Shown piece after piece: positions 22,394-33,018 of a stretch of DNA of 64,000 nucleotides. Numbering within the stretch: the first letter of the stretch is position 1; each line of letters opens with the position of its first letter. The notes under the pieces are model-generated. The model made no database searches. It worked only from the letters and a program-made list of their open reading frames with translations, and was not told the origin of the DNA. The stretch is from Ichthyophis bannanicus (Eukaryota; Chordata; Amphibia; Gymnophiona; Ichthyophiidae), in the NCBI GenBank assembly GCA_033557465.1, contig CM066047.1:5952001-6016000 (forward strand). The letters run 5' to 3'. A program made the translations under genes and the position numbers.

Positions 22394-22619
22394 TTTCTCC
22401 AGGAACAAGCAGGAAGTCAGTCCTCACAGATGGGACTCCCCAGCTGCAGGCTGCCAAGAACCTGTAAAAACACCATGGTGACCTGCAGAGGGTGAACCAT
22501 GATCAGCAGTAGTTGAGTCCCTACTGAGAGACTCTCGCAAAACCCACGTGTCTGGCAGAGAACCAGCACTCCAGTAGCCTGAATACAGAAGGGTTGGAGG
22601 GCAGGAGTTGCCTACACCC

Positions 22620-23530
22620 TGAACAGATTATAGGTAGTAGTGAGCTGTGAAGGTATGGACCAAAGACCAGTTGGCGGCCCAACAGATCTCCATCATGGGG
22701 ACGGAAAGTAGATTTGCCACGGAAGCAGCCATGGCCCTGATGGTGTGCCATGACTTCTGGTCCAGTGAGATTCCCGCCTGCTCATAGGCAAAGGTAATAC
22801 AGTCCACCACCCAAGCGGACAGAGTTTGCTTAGTCACTGGGAGCCCCAGTCAACTGGGGTCATAGGACACGAAAAGCTGAGGTGCTTTGCGATGTCCCTG
22901 AGTCCGTTGCAGATAGAAGGACAGGACCCTTTTACAATCCAGAGTATGGAGAACGGTCTCCACCCTGTCGGCGTGAGGCCTCAGAAAGAAGGTGGGGAGC
23001 ACCACCTCCTGATTGAGATGGAATGGGTACACCACCTTCGGTAGAAACCTGAGGTGTGTGTGGAGCACCACCCTGTTCTTGTAGAACCTTGTGCAGGGGG
23101 GCTCTACCATCAGAGCCTGGAGCTTGTTGACTCTGTGAGCTGATGTGAGTGCTACAAGGAAGACGACCTTCCAGGAGAGGTACCTCAAGTGGCAGGTAGC
23201 CAGAGGCTCAAATGGTGGCTTAGTGAGCTGCGAGTGTGCCACATTGAGATCCCACTCCACCGCTGGAGGGCGGACAGGGGGTTTGGATAGCATGAGGCTC
23301 CGCAAGAACTGAGACACAAGGGACTGAGCCAAAAGGGGATTGCTCTCGACGGAATGGTGATGCACTGTGATAGCACTCATGTGTACTGTAATTGAATTGA
23401 ACTTTAGTCCTACCTGCAGATACTGGAGTACCACTTGTACCAAACAGGAGAATGGGTTTGCCTGCCTTTCGGCACACCACATCTAGAATCGGTGCCACTT
23501 ATACACTCTTCTTGTGGAAGCCTTATGAGA
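22620..23530 (-). pseudogene. DIRS tyrosine recombinase, element B
   Basis: The minus strand shows CCTCMQ-like N-terminal sequence in broken frames, then LTSAHRVNKLQALMVEPPCTRFYKN, VVLHTHLRFLPKVVYPFHLNQEVVLPTFF and VLHTLDCKRVLSFYLQRTQGHRKAPQLFVSYDPS. After a frameshift it gives SAWVVDCITFAYEQAG, HTIRAMAASVANLLSVP (HxxR kept), and EICWAANWSLVHTFTAHYYL with the nucleophilic Tyr region. At least two frameshifts disable it. Confidence 0.85.
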
Positions 23531-23579
23531 GGCCAGAAAAACCTCTTCCATGTCCCATGGGAGGTTGAAAGGAGCTAAC

Positions 23580-24134
23580 TCTACCCTTTCAGCAGCCAAG
23601 CCATGAGTGATAGGGACCCCAGACTGGTGTGTAGGAGAGACCCATGCTCCTGTGAGAGTAGTCCTGGGCTCGGCCCAGCGGAATCAGCAACATCTTCAAC
23701 AGGCAGAGGAGCAGTGTGAACCAGGGTTGCCTGGGCCACCTGGGGGCTATCAGTATTAGTGATGCCCTGTTGCGCTGGACCTTGAAGAGGGTCTTGGCAA
23801 CCAGTGGTATTGGTGGGAAGACAAACAGGAGGCCTTCCGTCCATGGAATGAGGAACACATTCGCTGCCACATGGGATACAGAAGCGTGGCAACTGCGTGT
23901 TGTCAGGGCTGACGAACAGGTCCAGAGGGGGATACCCCAGAGTCAAAACAGCTGGGAAGGCACTTTGGGATCCAGGCGCCACTCATGTGGCTGGAATACT
24001 CTGCTTACCTTGTCCACCAGGGCATTGTCTTGGCCTGGGAGGTAGACCACTCTTAGGAGCAGCCCTGTGTGTCACATAGGAGCAGAGGGCTACTGCCTCC
24101 TGGCAGAGGGAGTACGATCCCCATGCCCTCTTGT
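23580..24134 (-). pseudogene. DIRS RNase H end and methylase-like domain, element B (part 1)
   Basis: The minus strand reads LCQEAVALCSYVTH, GQDNALVDKVSRVFQP-like text near 24000, LGYPPLDLFVSPDNTQLPRFC and LFVFPPIPLVAKTLFKVQRNRASLILIAPRWPRQPWF. The FPPIP and APRWPRQPW segments are the Dam-like methylase region that follows RNase H in DIRS elements. The sequence continues beyond the nested CR1 at 29700. Confidence 0.78.
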
Positions 24135-24289
24135 AACACGGAAACACCCTTGCCATCAAGAGATATCCCTGCATGCCTTCTCTGCCTTGGGAAATTTGAG
24201 TGCCCAATTAGTGGAAACTGAAGTGCCCTTAAACGAGAAGGTTGATGCCCAATCTACCGATAATGCCCTAAATATGAAGAAACTGTCAT

Positions 24290-24768
24290 AAAAGAGAAAA
24301 CTACTACTATTTGGAGATTCCATCATCAGAAGCATCAACTTGGGAACACAGTTCAAAAGGGAGAAGATAGTCAAATGCCTCCCAGGTTCTTCAGCCAGCA
24401 GGAATACGAAGCAAATTGCTGGCATGGTTAGTGCGGAAAATGAGCACTGCAAAATTGATGTTATCATTTACTTGGGTACAAATGACCTGGCTAGAAACAG
24501 TGCCTCTACAGTTCAGAGGGACTTCCAGATTCTGGGAGAGAAACTCAAACCCATTGCTAACATTATAGCATTCTCAGAAGTTCTATCTGTTCTTGGTAAG
24601 GGGGCAGAAAGGTTGCATCGCATAATTAACTTTCATACATGGCTCCAAACCTGGTGCAAACAAGAAGGATTTAGATATATAGGTGACTGGGGAAATAGAT
24701 GGAACAACAAGAGGCTATACTGTGCTGATGGACTACATCTCTCTCTGTTGCAGGGAAAAGAATCCTAA
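24290..24768 (+). pseudogene. CR1 ORF1 esterase domain (second family)
   Basis: The plus strand reads KLLLFGDSIIRSINLGTQF (GDS block), CLPGSSAS, DVIIYLGTNDLARNSAST (GTND block), FQILGEKLKPIANIIAFSEVL, INFHTWLQTWC, and GLHLSLLQGKE (the DGLHL block) to a stop at 24766-24768. A stop (TAA at 24289-24291) lies just before the GDS block, and the N-terminal Cys-rich part is not recognised. The sequence differs clearly from ORF1 at 15984-16905. Confidence 0.82.
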
Positions 24769-25010
24769 GTGAGAAATTCAGATATTATGTGGACAGGCAT
24801 TTAAACTAGGGAAAGGGGGTGACGGATGGAAAAGAACATCACTCCCAGCAAAAACATAACATTGGAAACAGCTGCAGTATTAACCCACACATCAATGCCA
24901 AAAGGGAAGAGGCATGTAAAACAAAATCCATGCAAGCCAGTCAACAAATGCTGGAAAGCAATGGCACAAATGCTCGAAGCCTAGCCAACAAAGTTCTTGA
25001 CTTTGAAGCC

Positions 25011-26577
25011 TGTCAGACGGCTGCCTGGGTGAGAATGTTCACAGTCTTGGCAAGTGCATATATCAATATGATTTGCAAGGGATTGTGGGCAATGCAGTCC
25101 ATTCACACCAGACACAGCTGCTCACAATAATTAGTTGTGCTTGAGGGTAAAGCCAATAAGATATTTATTTATGGGGTTATTTCTCCCAACACAGATATGC
25201 TTGGTAGCACATAAATCAGGTTACTTGCTTTCAGTGTTAAACTTGGAAAAACAAAATCAGGAAAACAACATTTGAACTTATCAGGCAATCAAAGCAAAAG
25301 AAATAAGACCTGGTTGGTAACAAACTGGTCTTTTCTGTAGGCTTTAGCTAATATTTTCTTAGCAGTGTATCAAACAACAAACAAAAGCCACAAAGAAGAG
25401 AAAAACTGTTCTTTTCAGGTTAACTTCTTATATCTTCCCACATAGATTCAGAAGTGATTCCCTCAGAGCTCACAAGCAATTATGTAAGGCTCAATTGCTA
25501 GCAGTTATCCAGCTGAAACCCCTTAGCTGGCTTGCTTTCTACTGAGGTAGCTCAAAATCCTATTCAGGAGCTTTTCTGAATAGATTAAAGAACAAGTTTG
25601 TATTTCTTTGTGATGGTTGTTGTATTTTATAACAGAAAATCACCAAAGGAGTTTAGACAGAGAGCAATCCATGTAAACACATCCTTCATCTGCAATCTCT
25701 CCCGCTTCTTCAACAATCATGGGTTCAATATCATGGATTGGCACAGATGAATTTCTCAATGGAGCACTTTCAGGAGAATACTTGTTTCCCTGCTGTCTTT
25801 CAAGGTTATAGCTAGGGCATAGATCAGTGTTCATACCTGAGCTTCCATTGCTGTTAGAGTTCCTCTCTATATAGCCTGGCCAGTATGTAGTCCAGCCTTC
25901 CAATCCAGATCCCTGGACACTGGGTCTCTCTTCACATACCTTCTGGCACGGGTCTTAGGGTCCCTTCCAAGTGCAGCCGTCTCCCTCACAGGTACCGTCT
26001 GGAGATTCCTAGCTCTGCAGCACCATTCCTCTGGCTTTCCCCAGTCCAATGGTGTATGCTGGCCCTTGGAATGCCTCCCAGTATACGTACTGCTCCGGAC
26101 TCCTCTAGTCCTCCCAAAGGCTTTTCTCTTCTTTCTTCCAAAGGGTTTCTTGCCCTCTCTGTCCGTCCGGTTTGGCTTCTGATGATCCTCCAGATGAAAC
26201 TGAGGATGAGGATATCCAAGCTGATCATGAAGATGATGATGAGGATAAGGATGAGGAGGATAATCTGTAGAATAAACTCTACCTTTATTCTGCCTAGATG
26301 AGTGCTCCTCCCTAATACAGCGCAGCTGTGCTGAATCAGGTCCTGCCCTTTGAGATGAGTGCTTAGGGATTACCTCATAGCCCTCCTGATTGAACACACG
26401 TTTCCCCACTTCAGCTCCTCTAATGGCTGTTGGAAACCTGGTGCATTCTGGGACTGGTAGTCTTTTATGGGAAAATTCTGTTTTCTTATTTCTACCAGAA
26501 CTGACAGGTTGCTTGTTCAGAGTCACTTCACCTTTCCTATAGCTCCTTCCTGAGCTATGATAAGCTTCCTTATCACA
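25011..26577 (-). mobile_element. Probable solo LTR of a retrovirus-like element, 4-bp TSD AGCC
   Basis: A 1567-bp insertion splits the CR1 between the codons now at 25010 and 26582. The ends are TG...CA (TGT...ACA), and AGCC is duplicated at 25007-25010 and 26578-26581. Joining the flanks restores GAAGCC-CTAATGG as in the sister CR1 at 31730. On the minus strand there is a TATAAAATA box at 25631-25623 and AATAAA at 25169-25164 before the 3' end, so the LTR runs on the minus strand. A long open frame fills its first 700 bases. No gag, pol or env lies in the window; gypsy-type or retroviral origin cannot be told apart here. Confidence 0.72.
25867..26576 (-). CDS. Methionine-free open frame in the 5' part of the LTR, function unknown
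   Basis: On the LTR's sense strand the frame is open from its first base for about 236 codons, to a stop at 25867. The LTR part contains no Met, so any protein would begin upstream in the lost internal region. The predicted chain is hydrophilic and basic, with a His/Pro-rich stretch (PHPYPHHHLHDQLGYPHPQ) and a lysine/arginine cluster (GKKPFGRKKRKAFGRTRG) that could be a nuclear localisation signal. Foamy viruses and MMTV carry genes that run into the 3' LTR, which makes this plausible. I recognise no homology, and chance remains possible. Confidence 0.35.
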
Positions 26578-26584
26578 AGCCCTA

Positions 26585-29260
26585 ATGGTGGAAATGGACT
26601 TGGACATTGTGGCCATTACAGAAACATGGTTTAATGAGTTGCATGGATGGGATATAGCCAAAGTTAGCTATAATCTATTTAGAAGAGCTAGAGAGGGTAG
26701 AAAAGGAGTAGCAGCAGCCCTATATGTCAAAAGCAATATTAAAGCTACTGAAATGCAGGGGACGTGGGGAAAAGAAGAGCACTGTGGATTGTGTTGGAAA
26801 GAGGAGTTGGCACCGTCATCCATACTGATACAGTCTTACAGGCCTTCAACTTGAACCAAAGAAATGGATAGTGAATTGATTATTGATATTGCAAAGATAG
26901 CCCATGAAGGGGGAAGCGATCATATTGGGTGACTTTAATCTACCTGATGTGGACTGGAGTATTCTTTCTGCAAATCTGGAAAGTAGTAAAAAAATTGCGG
27001 AAGCCTTCCAAGATGCATTACTAAGACAAATGGTGATGAAACCGACCAGGAAAAACTCAATGCTGGATTTAGTACTCATCAACAGATATAGCGTGTTGAA
27101 TATCCGGGTGGGTGCCCATGTGAGCAGCAGTGATCATAACATCGTGTGGTTTGAGATAAAAGCCAAGGCGGAGTCCAATCACAGCAAGCTCAGTTCGAGA
27201 CTTCAAAAACACTGACTTCAGTAAAATGGCCAAGTGCCTGAAGGAGGAGTTGGCAGGATGGGAGGGGATAAGGGAAGTGGAATTGCAGTGGGCTAAACTA
27301 AGAGAGGCAATAAAAGGTGCAACAGATACATATGTAAGGAAAGTAAATAAAAACAAGAGGAAAAGGAAACCTATTTGGTTCTCCAAACAAATGATTGCAC
27401 AAATAAAAGCAAAAAACACAGCCTTCACAAAATTCAGAAGTTCGCAAACAGAGGAACACAGAAAAGAATACAGGATAAAACTAGGAGACAAAAAGAGAAA
27501 TAAGGATAGCAAAATCAAAGGCAGAAGAAAAGATGGCTAAAGATGTGAAGTGTGGCGACAAAACTTTTTTCAGGTATATTCATGAGGAGGAAAATCAGAG
27601 GTGGAAATGCAGGACTCAAAAGTGCCGGGGAACAGATTTGTGGATAATGACACTGAAAAAGTAAAAATGCTAAACAAATACTTATGTTCTGTTTTTACTA
27701 AAGATAATCCTGGAGAAGGACCACCTGTGATTGACAAATATACAAATTGGAATGCAGAAGATACCACACCATTCACAGAAGATGATGTGTTAGAACAGCT
27801 TGCAAAACTGAAAGTGGACAAGCCATGGGACCGGATGGGATACATCCCAGGATAATGAGAGAGGTTCTTGCAGGGCTATTAAAGGATGTTTTTAATAGAT
27901 CCTTGGAGAAAGGAGAAATTTCACAGGACTGGAGAAGGGCTGATGTGGTACCTCTTCACAAAAGTGGTAATAGGGAAGAAGTGACAAACTACAGGCCGGT
28001 AAACCTTACCTTGATGGCGGGAAAAGTAATGGAGATGCTCCTGAAAGAGCGAATAGTGGACTTTCTTGAAACCAACAGGTTGCATGATCCGAGGCAATAT
28101 GGTTTTACCAAAAGATGATCTTGCCAAACAAATCTGATTGAGTTCTTTGACTGAGTGACCAGAGAATTAGATCAAGGGCATGCGAAGGATGCTTATCAAT
28201 AAACAGCAGCTTGGGGATGGGTCCCAGGGTGGTGAACTGGATCAGAAATTGGTTGACTAACAATGACAGAAGGTGATGGTAAACGGAACTCACTTGGATG
28301 AAAGGAAGGTGATTAGCGGTGTGCCCCAGGGTTCGGTCCTGGTACTGGTACTGTTCAATGTCTTTGTGAGTGATATTGCTGAAGGACTGAATAGAAAAGT
28401 CTGTCTTTTTGCAGATGACACAAAAATTTGCAAAAGAGTGGACTCCCCTGAGGGAGTGGATAACATGAGGAAAGATCTACAAAAGCCGGAAGAATGGTCT
28501 AATGCTTGGCAGTTAAGATTTAATGTGAGGAAGTGCAGTGTCATGCACTTGGGAAGCAGAAATCCAAGGGAATTGAATGCAATAGGGGGCGAGAGATTGG
28601 TGTGCACAAACCAGGGGAAGGATCTCTGAGTGATTGTTTCTGAGGATCTCAAGGTGGCGAAATAGTGTAACAAGGTGGTGGCAAAGCCAGAAGGATGCTG
28701 GGTTGCATATAGGGAGGAATAACCAGCAGAAAGGAAGGAGGTATTAATGCCACTGTAGAAGTCACTGGTGAGGCCTCACTTGTAATATGAGTGCAGGAGT
28801 AGCCTAATGGTTAATAACAGGAGTGGAGGAGTAGCCTAATGGTTAAGAACATTGGCTTGGGAACTCAGAAAACAGGGTTCGATTCCCACTACCATGCCTT
28901 GTGGCCTTGGGCAAGTCACTTAACCCTCCATTGCCTCAGAAAAATCCAAGTTATCAATGTCCCTGTTTAATGTACAATACCAAGTTTCAGTTTCAATGTA
29001 AACCACTTTGATTGAAATGATAAAGCGGTATATAAAACCTGTTAAATAAATACATACATAAATATTGTGTTCAGTTTTGGAGACAATATCTCACAAAGGA
29101 TATAAAAAGACTGGAAATGGTTCAGAGGAAGGCGACCAAAATGATTTGGAGCCTGCATCAGAAGATGTATGAGAAAAGACTTGAAGACCAAAATATGTAC
29201 ACTCTGGAGGAGAGGAGGGACAGGGGTGATATGACTTAGACCTTTAAATACTTAGAGTAT
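26585..29260 (+). pseudogene. CR1 ORF2 (second family): endonuclease and RT, multiple frameshifts
   Basis: Endonuclease: MVEMDLDIVAITETWFNELH, GVAAALYVKSNI, then (shifted) ILGDFNLPDVDWSIL, PTRKNSMLDLVLIN and SSSDHNIVWFEIK. RT: DGIHPRIMREVLAGLLKDVF, DWRRADVVPLHKSGN, NYRPVNLTLMAGKVMEMLL and QYGFTK; motif A is lost in a degraded stretch near 28150-28250. Then motif [21 protein letters not shown], motif C LFADDTKIC, LRFNVRKCSVMHLGSRN, and a C-terminal part interrupted by a SINE. The ORF2 N-terminus (NARSLANK) is upstream of the LTR at about 24965-25010. Confidence 0.85.
28797..29062 (+). mobile_element. tRNA-derived SINE with duplicated head, in CR1
   Basis: GGAGTAGCCTAATGGTTAA occurs twice (about 28797 and 28827) before the rest of the SINE: GGGTTCGATTCCCACTACC (box B), CTTGGGCAAGTCACTTAACC, TAAAGCGGTATATAAAACC and a TAAATA tail. 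AATAT occurs on both sides, and the CR1 codons resume as TTGTGTTCAGTTTTGGAGA. The box B and middle differ from the other three SINE copies, so it is a related subfamily. Confidence 0.85.
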
Positions 29261-29699
29261 TAATGAACAAACAAACCTCTTCCAAAGACAGAGAAGCTGT
29301 AAAACTAGAGGGCATAATATGAAGCTGCAAGGGGGTAAACTAAAAGGCAATGCCAGGAAATACTCCTTCACTGAAAGGGTGGTGGATGCTTGGAATGCCC
29401 TCCTGATGGAAGAGTGTGTGGGGGGGGGGGGGGGAGGCGGCAATTACAGTGACAGAATTCAAAATGGCATGGGACAGACAAAGTGGATCTCTTTATAGCA
29501 ACAGGATAAAATAAAAATAAACATAACTATCTCATATCTCAACAAATAGTGGTAATCTACATGGAGCGGTGGGTACACCCCTAAACAAAGGCATGGGGAG
29601 GGGTGACCTGCACAGAGTGGCACGTGCAAAGGTTCTTTCCGATTTTCTGGGCAGACTAGATGGACCATACTGGTCTTTATCTGCCATCATATACTATGT

Positions 29700-30205
29700 T
29701 TGTTCATGTAGAATGTTGCAACTTGGTTGTCAGTCTGGACCAGCACAGACTGGTGCTGCAGCCGGTGGTGGAAGGCTTGTACAACCAGAAATATCGCCTA
29801 GAGCTCCAGCAGATTGATTTGCATCTGGGATTTGATCTGGGACCAGCTGCCTTGCATCTGGAGGCCCTCGCAATGCGCCCCCAGCCCAGTAAGGAGGCAT
29901 CCATGGTGAAGAACTTCTGGGGTGTGGGTGCCTGGAAAGGCATCTCGGCCTGAAGGTGACAAGGGATTTTCCACCTTTCGAGAGAGTCCGCCAACTGGCG
30001 GGTCACTCTCACTCTGTCCTGGAGCCTGCCTGTGGCTTATGTCCACTGAGAGTGGAGATACCATGTGGCCCAACAGGCAGAGGAGAAGTCGGGTGGGTAG
30101 TACCCAACATTGATGCACCTCTGAGACTTGCCACCTGAGGTGCTCTGACCTCTCTTGAGGGAGGAAGGCTTTGGCCTGGAGGGTGTCTAGCTGCGCCCCT
30201 AACAC
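29700..30205 (-). pseudogene. DIRS RNase H, element B (part 2)
   Basis: The minus strand shows LGAQLDTLQAKAFLP, LLGHMVSPLSVD, FFTMDASLLGWG (equivalent of TTDASLLGWG, with the catalytic Asp) and INLLELQAIF-type text, then VLVQTDNQVATFYMN-like sequence into the CR1 junction. Frames are broken at several places. Confidence 0.8.
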
Positions 30206-30326
30206 TCCATTGAGCCAGAGCGAGGTGGGACTTGGGGTAGTTGACGATGAACCCCAGATGCTGCAGGGTGTTGATGGTGCGCCCAGAGGTGCATTGCGCC
30301 TCTGCAGCTGTGCCTCCCTTTATGAA

Positions 30327-30872
30327 TTAGTCGTCCAAGTAAGGGAATATGAAGGCACCTTGGAGCTGGAGATGGGCTGCAACCACTGCGAGGCACTTGA
30401 TGAAGACCCTTGGTGATGAGGCCTGTCCTAAGGGCTGCACTCTGTAATGGTAGTATTCTCCACCCACCTCGAACTGGAGGTATTTTCTGTGGCTGAGATG
30501 GATCAGGATGTGTGTGTAGACATCCTTTAAGTCATAGGAGCATACCCAATCTCTCTGCTGGAGGAATGGCAGCAGTGTTCCAAGGGAGAGCATCTTGAAC
30601 TTCTCCCTTACCAGAATCCTGTTCAGTTCCTGCAGGTCCAGGATGGGCCTGAGGCCCCCTGTCCTCTTGGGGAGGAGGAAATACCTGGAGTAGAAACTGG
30701 TGCCCCAAAGATGTTTCGGCACTGGCCCCACTGCTTTGTCCTGGAGTACGCCTGCGAGCTTGGTGAAGAGCAGGGTCTGATGAAGGAGAGGTCTGTTAGG
30801 CTCTCCTGGAAAGTATGAGGGTGGCACCCACTGTAGATGGATGAGGTAGCCCTCCCTAACTACTTGTAGCAC
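30327..30872 (-). pseudogene. DIRS reverse transcriptase, element B
   Basis: An open 181-codon stretch reads LQVVREGYLIHLQWVPPSYF, FYSRYFLLPKRTGGLRPILDLQELNRIL, KFKMLSLGTLLPFLQQRDWV, CSYDLKDVYTHILIHLSHRKYL (motif A, Asp kept), VQPLGQASSPRVFIKCLAVV (motif B; PFGLSSAPRVF in the intact copy) and ends IFPYLDD (motif C) at a frame break. DIRS-type RT is distinguished by the LDL/LKDAY and YLDD spelling. Confidence 0.88.
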
Positions 30873-30885
30873 CCAGGTATCGGTA

Positions 30886-31510
30886 GTGATGGCAGACCAC
30901 TTGTGGTTAAACAGGGACAGATGCCCCCTGTGGGCTGCAGAGGATCTTCTGGGGGAGAGGTGGTCACACCTAGGTAGTCAAAAGCTCCCCCCCAGGATGG
31001 GCCGGGGCCAGCGCCTGAGACTTCGGGGTCTTTTGCTTACGGGGACCATGCCCCTGTCTTTTGTGCTGTTGGCCTTGCTGAGGGGCCGAGAAAGCCTGAA
31101 ATAGCGAGGTATTGCCAAACCCCCCTTCTTCCTTGGGAAAAAGGGCTTCTTCCCCGGGGCCTTCTTACGGGGCTGCACCGAGGTCTTCTTCAAGAGTCTG
31201 GTTCTCATTAGGAACTCATCTCTATCTCTGTAGCTTTGTCTGCCATGGGTTTGCTGAAGACGTTCTCTCCGATGCAAGGGACGTCAATAGGTTTGTCCTA
31301 AACCCATTGTTGTAGGTCAGACGACTGCAGCCTGCTTGGCATCATGCCCTGATGCCTGCAGCGGCCACTCTGGCCGAAGACTCTAAGCCATTGTAGGCTG
31401 CATGAGACAAGAACTTAGAGTACTCTGACTGCCGAGGCCAGAGACAAATCTCTACAGAGATTCTCCGTCAAGGCCTGCCGAAAATCCACCGAGCTCCATC
31501 AACAGCTCCT
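30886..31510 (-). pseudogene. DIRS gag C-terminal region, element B
   Basis: The minus strand has a basic, proline-rich stretch (QPRKKAPGKKPFFPRKKGG, KANSTKDRGMVPVSKRPRS) upstream of the RT, in the position of the gag C-terminus. It ends near 31510, where CR1 sequence starts. Confidence 0.55.
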
Positions 31511-32640
31511 TAAGGTACAAATGGGGTAACGGAAGGACAACAAGATCAGAGCATCACTCCCAGCAAAAACATAACATTGGAAACAGACACACTATTAACC
31601 CACACACCAATGGAAAGCGGGAAGAGGCATGCAGAACAAAATCCATGCAAAATACAGGCAAGTCAGTCAACAAATGCTGGAAAGCAATGAGAACAAATGC
31701 TCACAACCTAGCCAACAAAGCTCCTGACCTGGAAGCCCTAATGGTGGAAATGGACTTGGACATCGTGGCCATTACAGAAACAAGGTTTAATGAGTTGCAT
31801 GAATGGGATGTAGCCATAGCTGGCTATGATTTATTTAAAAGAGATAGAGAAGGAAGAAAAGAAGGAGGAGCAGCCCTATATTAAAGCTGCTGAAATGCAG
31901 GGAATGTGGGGAAAAGAAAGTGCTGTGGATTTTTGGAAAGAGGAGATGGCACTATCATCCATACTGGTGTAGTTTACAGGCCTCCAACTCAAACCGAAGA
32001 AATGGATAGTGAATTGATTATTGATATTGCAAAGGTAGCCATGAAGGGGGAAGTGATCATATTGGGTGACTTTAATCTACCCGATGTGGACTGGAGTATT
32101 TATTCTGCAAATCTGGAAAGAAGTAAAAAAAAATTGTAGATTCCTTCCAAGATGCATTGCAAAGACAAATTTTGATGGAACCGACCAGGAAACATTTGAT
32201 GCAGGATTTAGTACTCACCAACGGAGATAGCAAGTCGAATGTCCGGGTGCATGCCCATGTGAGCAGCAACAGTCATCACAGTGTGGTTTGAAATAAAAAC
32301 CAAGGCAGAGTCCAATCACAGCAAGCTCAAAGTCCTAGACTTCAAAAACACTGACTTCAGTAAAACGGCCAAGTGCCTGAAGGAGGAGTAAAACAAGAGG
32401 AAAAGGAAATCTATTTGATTCTCCAAAGAAATACTTGCACAAATATATACAAAAAACCCACAGCTTTCAGAAAATTGAGAAGTTCACAAAAAGAGGTACA
32501 CAAAACAGAATACAGGATAAAACTAAAAAATAAAAAGAGAAATAAGGATAGCAAAACCAAAGGCAGAAGAAAAGATGGTTAAAAATTTGAAGCGTGGAGA
32601 CAAACTTTTTTCAGGTATATTCAGGAGAAGAGGAAGATCA
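31510..32640 (+). mobile_element. CR1 fragment (second family) inside DIRS B gag
   Basis: The plus strand parallels 24830-27600 of the nested CR1: CACTCCCAGCAAAAACATAAC, then MVEMDLDIVAITETRFNELHEW, GVVYRPPTQTEEMDSELIIDI and VIILGDFNLPDVDWSIYS, ending in the endonuclease-RT linker. It lacks both the RT and the usual CR1 3' tail, which is odd for a LINE insertion. It also shows the LTR-free version of the site at 25010. Confidence 0.8.
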
Positions 32641-33010
32641 GAGGTGGAATCACAGTCTTCGAGGGTTTCGACTTCTTGCATTCCATCTCTGGGGATTTCC
32701 TCTTGGAGAAACCACGGCCATAAGACTCCAAGGAGGCTCGTGGGGCCCCGAGGTACTGGAGGGGTCCCTGTAATGTCATGTCGCCGGAGACTCTGGCATG
32801 GAGTCGGACTTTTGGAAGAATTTTTCCTGCTGCTGGTGATGGCTCTTTAGGGCCTTTGAGGTCATGGTTCTGCAAAGTACACAGTCTGAGTCATTGTGCT
32901 CTGGGCCGAGGCACTGGAGGCAGCAGTCATGCGGATCGGTGAGGGACATCATTTTGCTGCACCAATCACACTTCTTGAATCCGCTGCAGGACATCGGAAA
33001 AAGGGGGTCC
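32640..33010 (-). pseudogene. DIRS gag N-terminal zinc motif, element B
   Basis: The minus strand encodes KKCDWCSKMMSLTDPHDCCL, QCLGPEHNDSDCVLCRTM, a Cys/His cluster (C-x2-C ... H-x2-C-x2-CLG-x2-H ... C-x2-C) of the kind found near the start of DIRS gag proteins. A serine/proline-rich part follows. Its 5' start is replaced by CR1 tail sequence at 33019. Confidence 0.65.
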
Positions 33011-33018
33011 CTGCTGCC

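Larger units (their letters stand above)
24135..29699 (+). mobile_element. CR1 LINE (second family) nested in DIRS B, TSD TTGT
   Basis: It contains an esterase ORF1, an endonuclease/RT ORF2 and a 3' tail (GGACCATACTGGTCTTTATCTGCC, ending in CTATGTT). TTGT is present at 24131-24134 and 29700-29703. The uninterrupted DIRS at 62505-62530 reads CTTGTTCACGTAGAAC across the site, confirming the junction. A probable solo LTR (25011-26577) and a SINE (28797-29062) are inserted in it, so the element proper is about 3.7 kb. Confidence 0.88.
22078..33018 (-). mobile_element. DIRS element B, minus strand, broken by nested CR1s
   Basis: Read on the minus strand: gag zinc motif (33010-32640), nested CR1 fragment, gag C-terminus (about 31510-30890), RT (30872-30327), RNase H (30205-29704), nested CR1 (29699-24135), rest of the RNase H/methylase region (24134-23580), recombinase (23530-22620), 3' UTR, and terminal repeat (22393-22078). 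No 5' terminal repeat is found near 33 kb, so that end is lost or replaced by CR1 sequence. Frames are mostly recognisable but carry many breaks. Confidence 0.82.
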
